From assembly GCA_030043575.1 (NCBI GenBank), contig JASHXK010000244.1, forward strand, positions 1-5,659: a DNA stretch of 5,659 nt, written 5' to 3'. The translations under genes were made by a program, and so were the position numbers. Positions 5,475 through 5,659 of the stretch are shown here, piece after piece. The stretch's first letter is position 1. Every line of letters begins with the position of its first letter. Source of the stretch: Terriglobales bacterium (GTDB lineage: Bacteria > Acidobacteriota > Terriglobia > Terriglobales > Acidobacteriaceae). Below the pieces are notes generated by a model. It was given only the letters and a program-made list of their open reading frames with translations. It did not search any database and had not been told where the DNA came from.

Positions 5475-5659
5475 GAGCTTCTGCTCTCCTCATCTCGCGC
5501 ACCTCATGATACAGCGGCGGGCATTTTGCCTCGAACTGCTCGCGTGTCAGGCGAAACTCCGACTGCGGCTCCGCGCCCAGGAATGTCGCGAAGAACTGGC
5601 GCAAAGGGCCGTTCTTCGGCGTCGGCGTAAAGCGGAATTCGATCTCGCTGACGCCCGTA
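5467..5659 (-). CDS. FkbH-like HAD-IIIC family protein, C-terminal fragment (5' end outside window)
   Basis: An open frame enters from the right edge (first whole codon at 5658) and ends at TGA 5469-5467, giving 63 residues. Residues 8-23 read FRFTPTPKNGPLRQFF, followed by a LG turn. This resembles the 'Y-x-P-T-x-K-N...F-Y...L-G-F' end of the acyltransferase-like C-terminal domain of FkbH proteins, in which a HAD-type phosphatase domain takes 1,3-bisphosphoglycerate, removes phosphate and loads glyceryl onto a carrier protein. The stop lies 8 bases inside the acyl carrier protein gene, and that neighbour is the expected partner. The HAD domain with its catalytic Asp is outside the window, so the call rests on the C-terminal motif and context. 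The last residues (REMRRAEAHG) form a short basic tail. Confidence 0.68.
   Translation of the reverse strand, partial: TGVSEIEFRFTPTPKNGPLRQFFATFLGAEPQSEFRLTREQFEAKCPPLYHEVREMRRAEAHG
5486..5490 (-). promoter_or_regulatory. Ribosome binding site for the acyl carrier protein gene
   Basis: AGGAG on the minus strand lies 11 bases before ATG 5474, inside the 3' end of the FkbH-like gene, consistent with a polycistronic message. Confidence 0.5.

Overview
The window looks like part of a surface-polysaccharide locus from a GC-rich member of the Acidobacteriota (Terriglobia-like). Three things point there. One is a secreted protein built of GloVer-type tandem repeats, common in that phylum and in Verrucomicrobia. 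The others are two intergenic palindromic elements with the look of the dispersed CTTCAG-core and TGTCATCC...GGATGACA repeats that I associate with acidobacterial genomes. The assignment is inference; there is no rRNA or other marker gene here.

Plus strand, left half (1-2480): the C-terminal end of a probable family-4 glycosyltransferase (1-165); an intergenic element of four short palindromes arranged as a large inverted repeat (219-347); a membrane-anchored DUF218/YdcF-like protein (376-1032); then, behind a clear AGGAG ribosome binding site, a secreted 435-residue protein with seven GloVer repeats (1173-2480), probably a seven-bladed beta-propeller. A weak stem-loop (2506-2551) lies where the two gene sets converge.

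Minus strand, right half (2558-5659), in transcription order: the C-terminal end of an FkbH-like HAD-IIIC protein (to 5467), an acyl carrier protein (5474-5232), a VOC/glyoxalase-fold protein resembling methylmalonyl-CoA epimerase (5232-4807), a 342-base gap holding a second inverted-repeat element (4576-4755), a left-handed beta-helix acyltransferase (4464-3712) and a GT4 glycosyltransferase (3715-2558). The first three genes overlap by 8 and 1 bases and the last two by 4 bases (GTGA), so each block looks translationally coupled.

Working model (inference): the FkbH-like protein loads a small, possibly phosphoglycerate-derived acyl group on the carrier protein, the VOC protein modifies or epimerises it, and the beta-helix acyltransferase or a partner outside the window puts an acyl group on a sugar or lipid-linked glycan that the GT4 enzymes build. 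The YdcF-like protein, a family with proposed envelope-polymer roles, fits the same setting. The most interesting point is this FkbH-ACP-VOC unit beside glycan genes. The component families are known; I cannot claim a wholly new system from this window.
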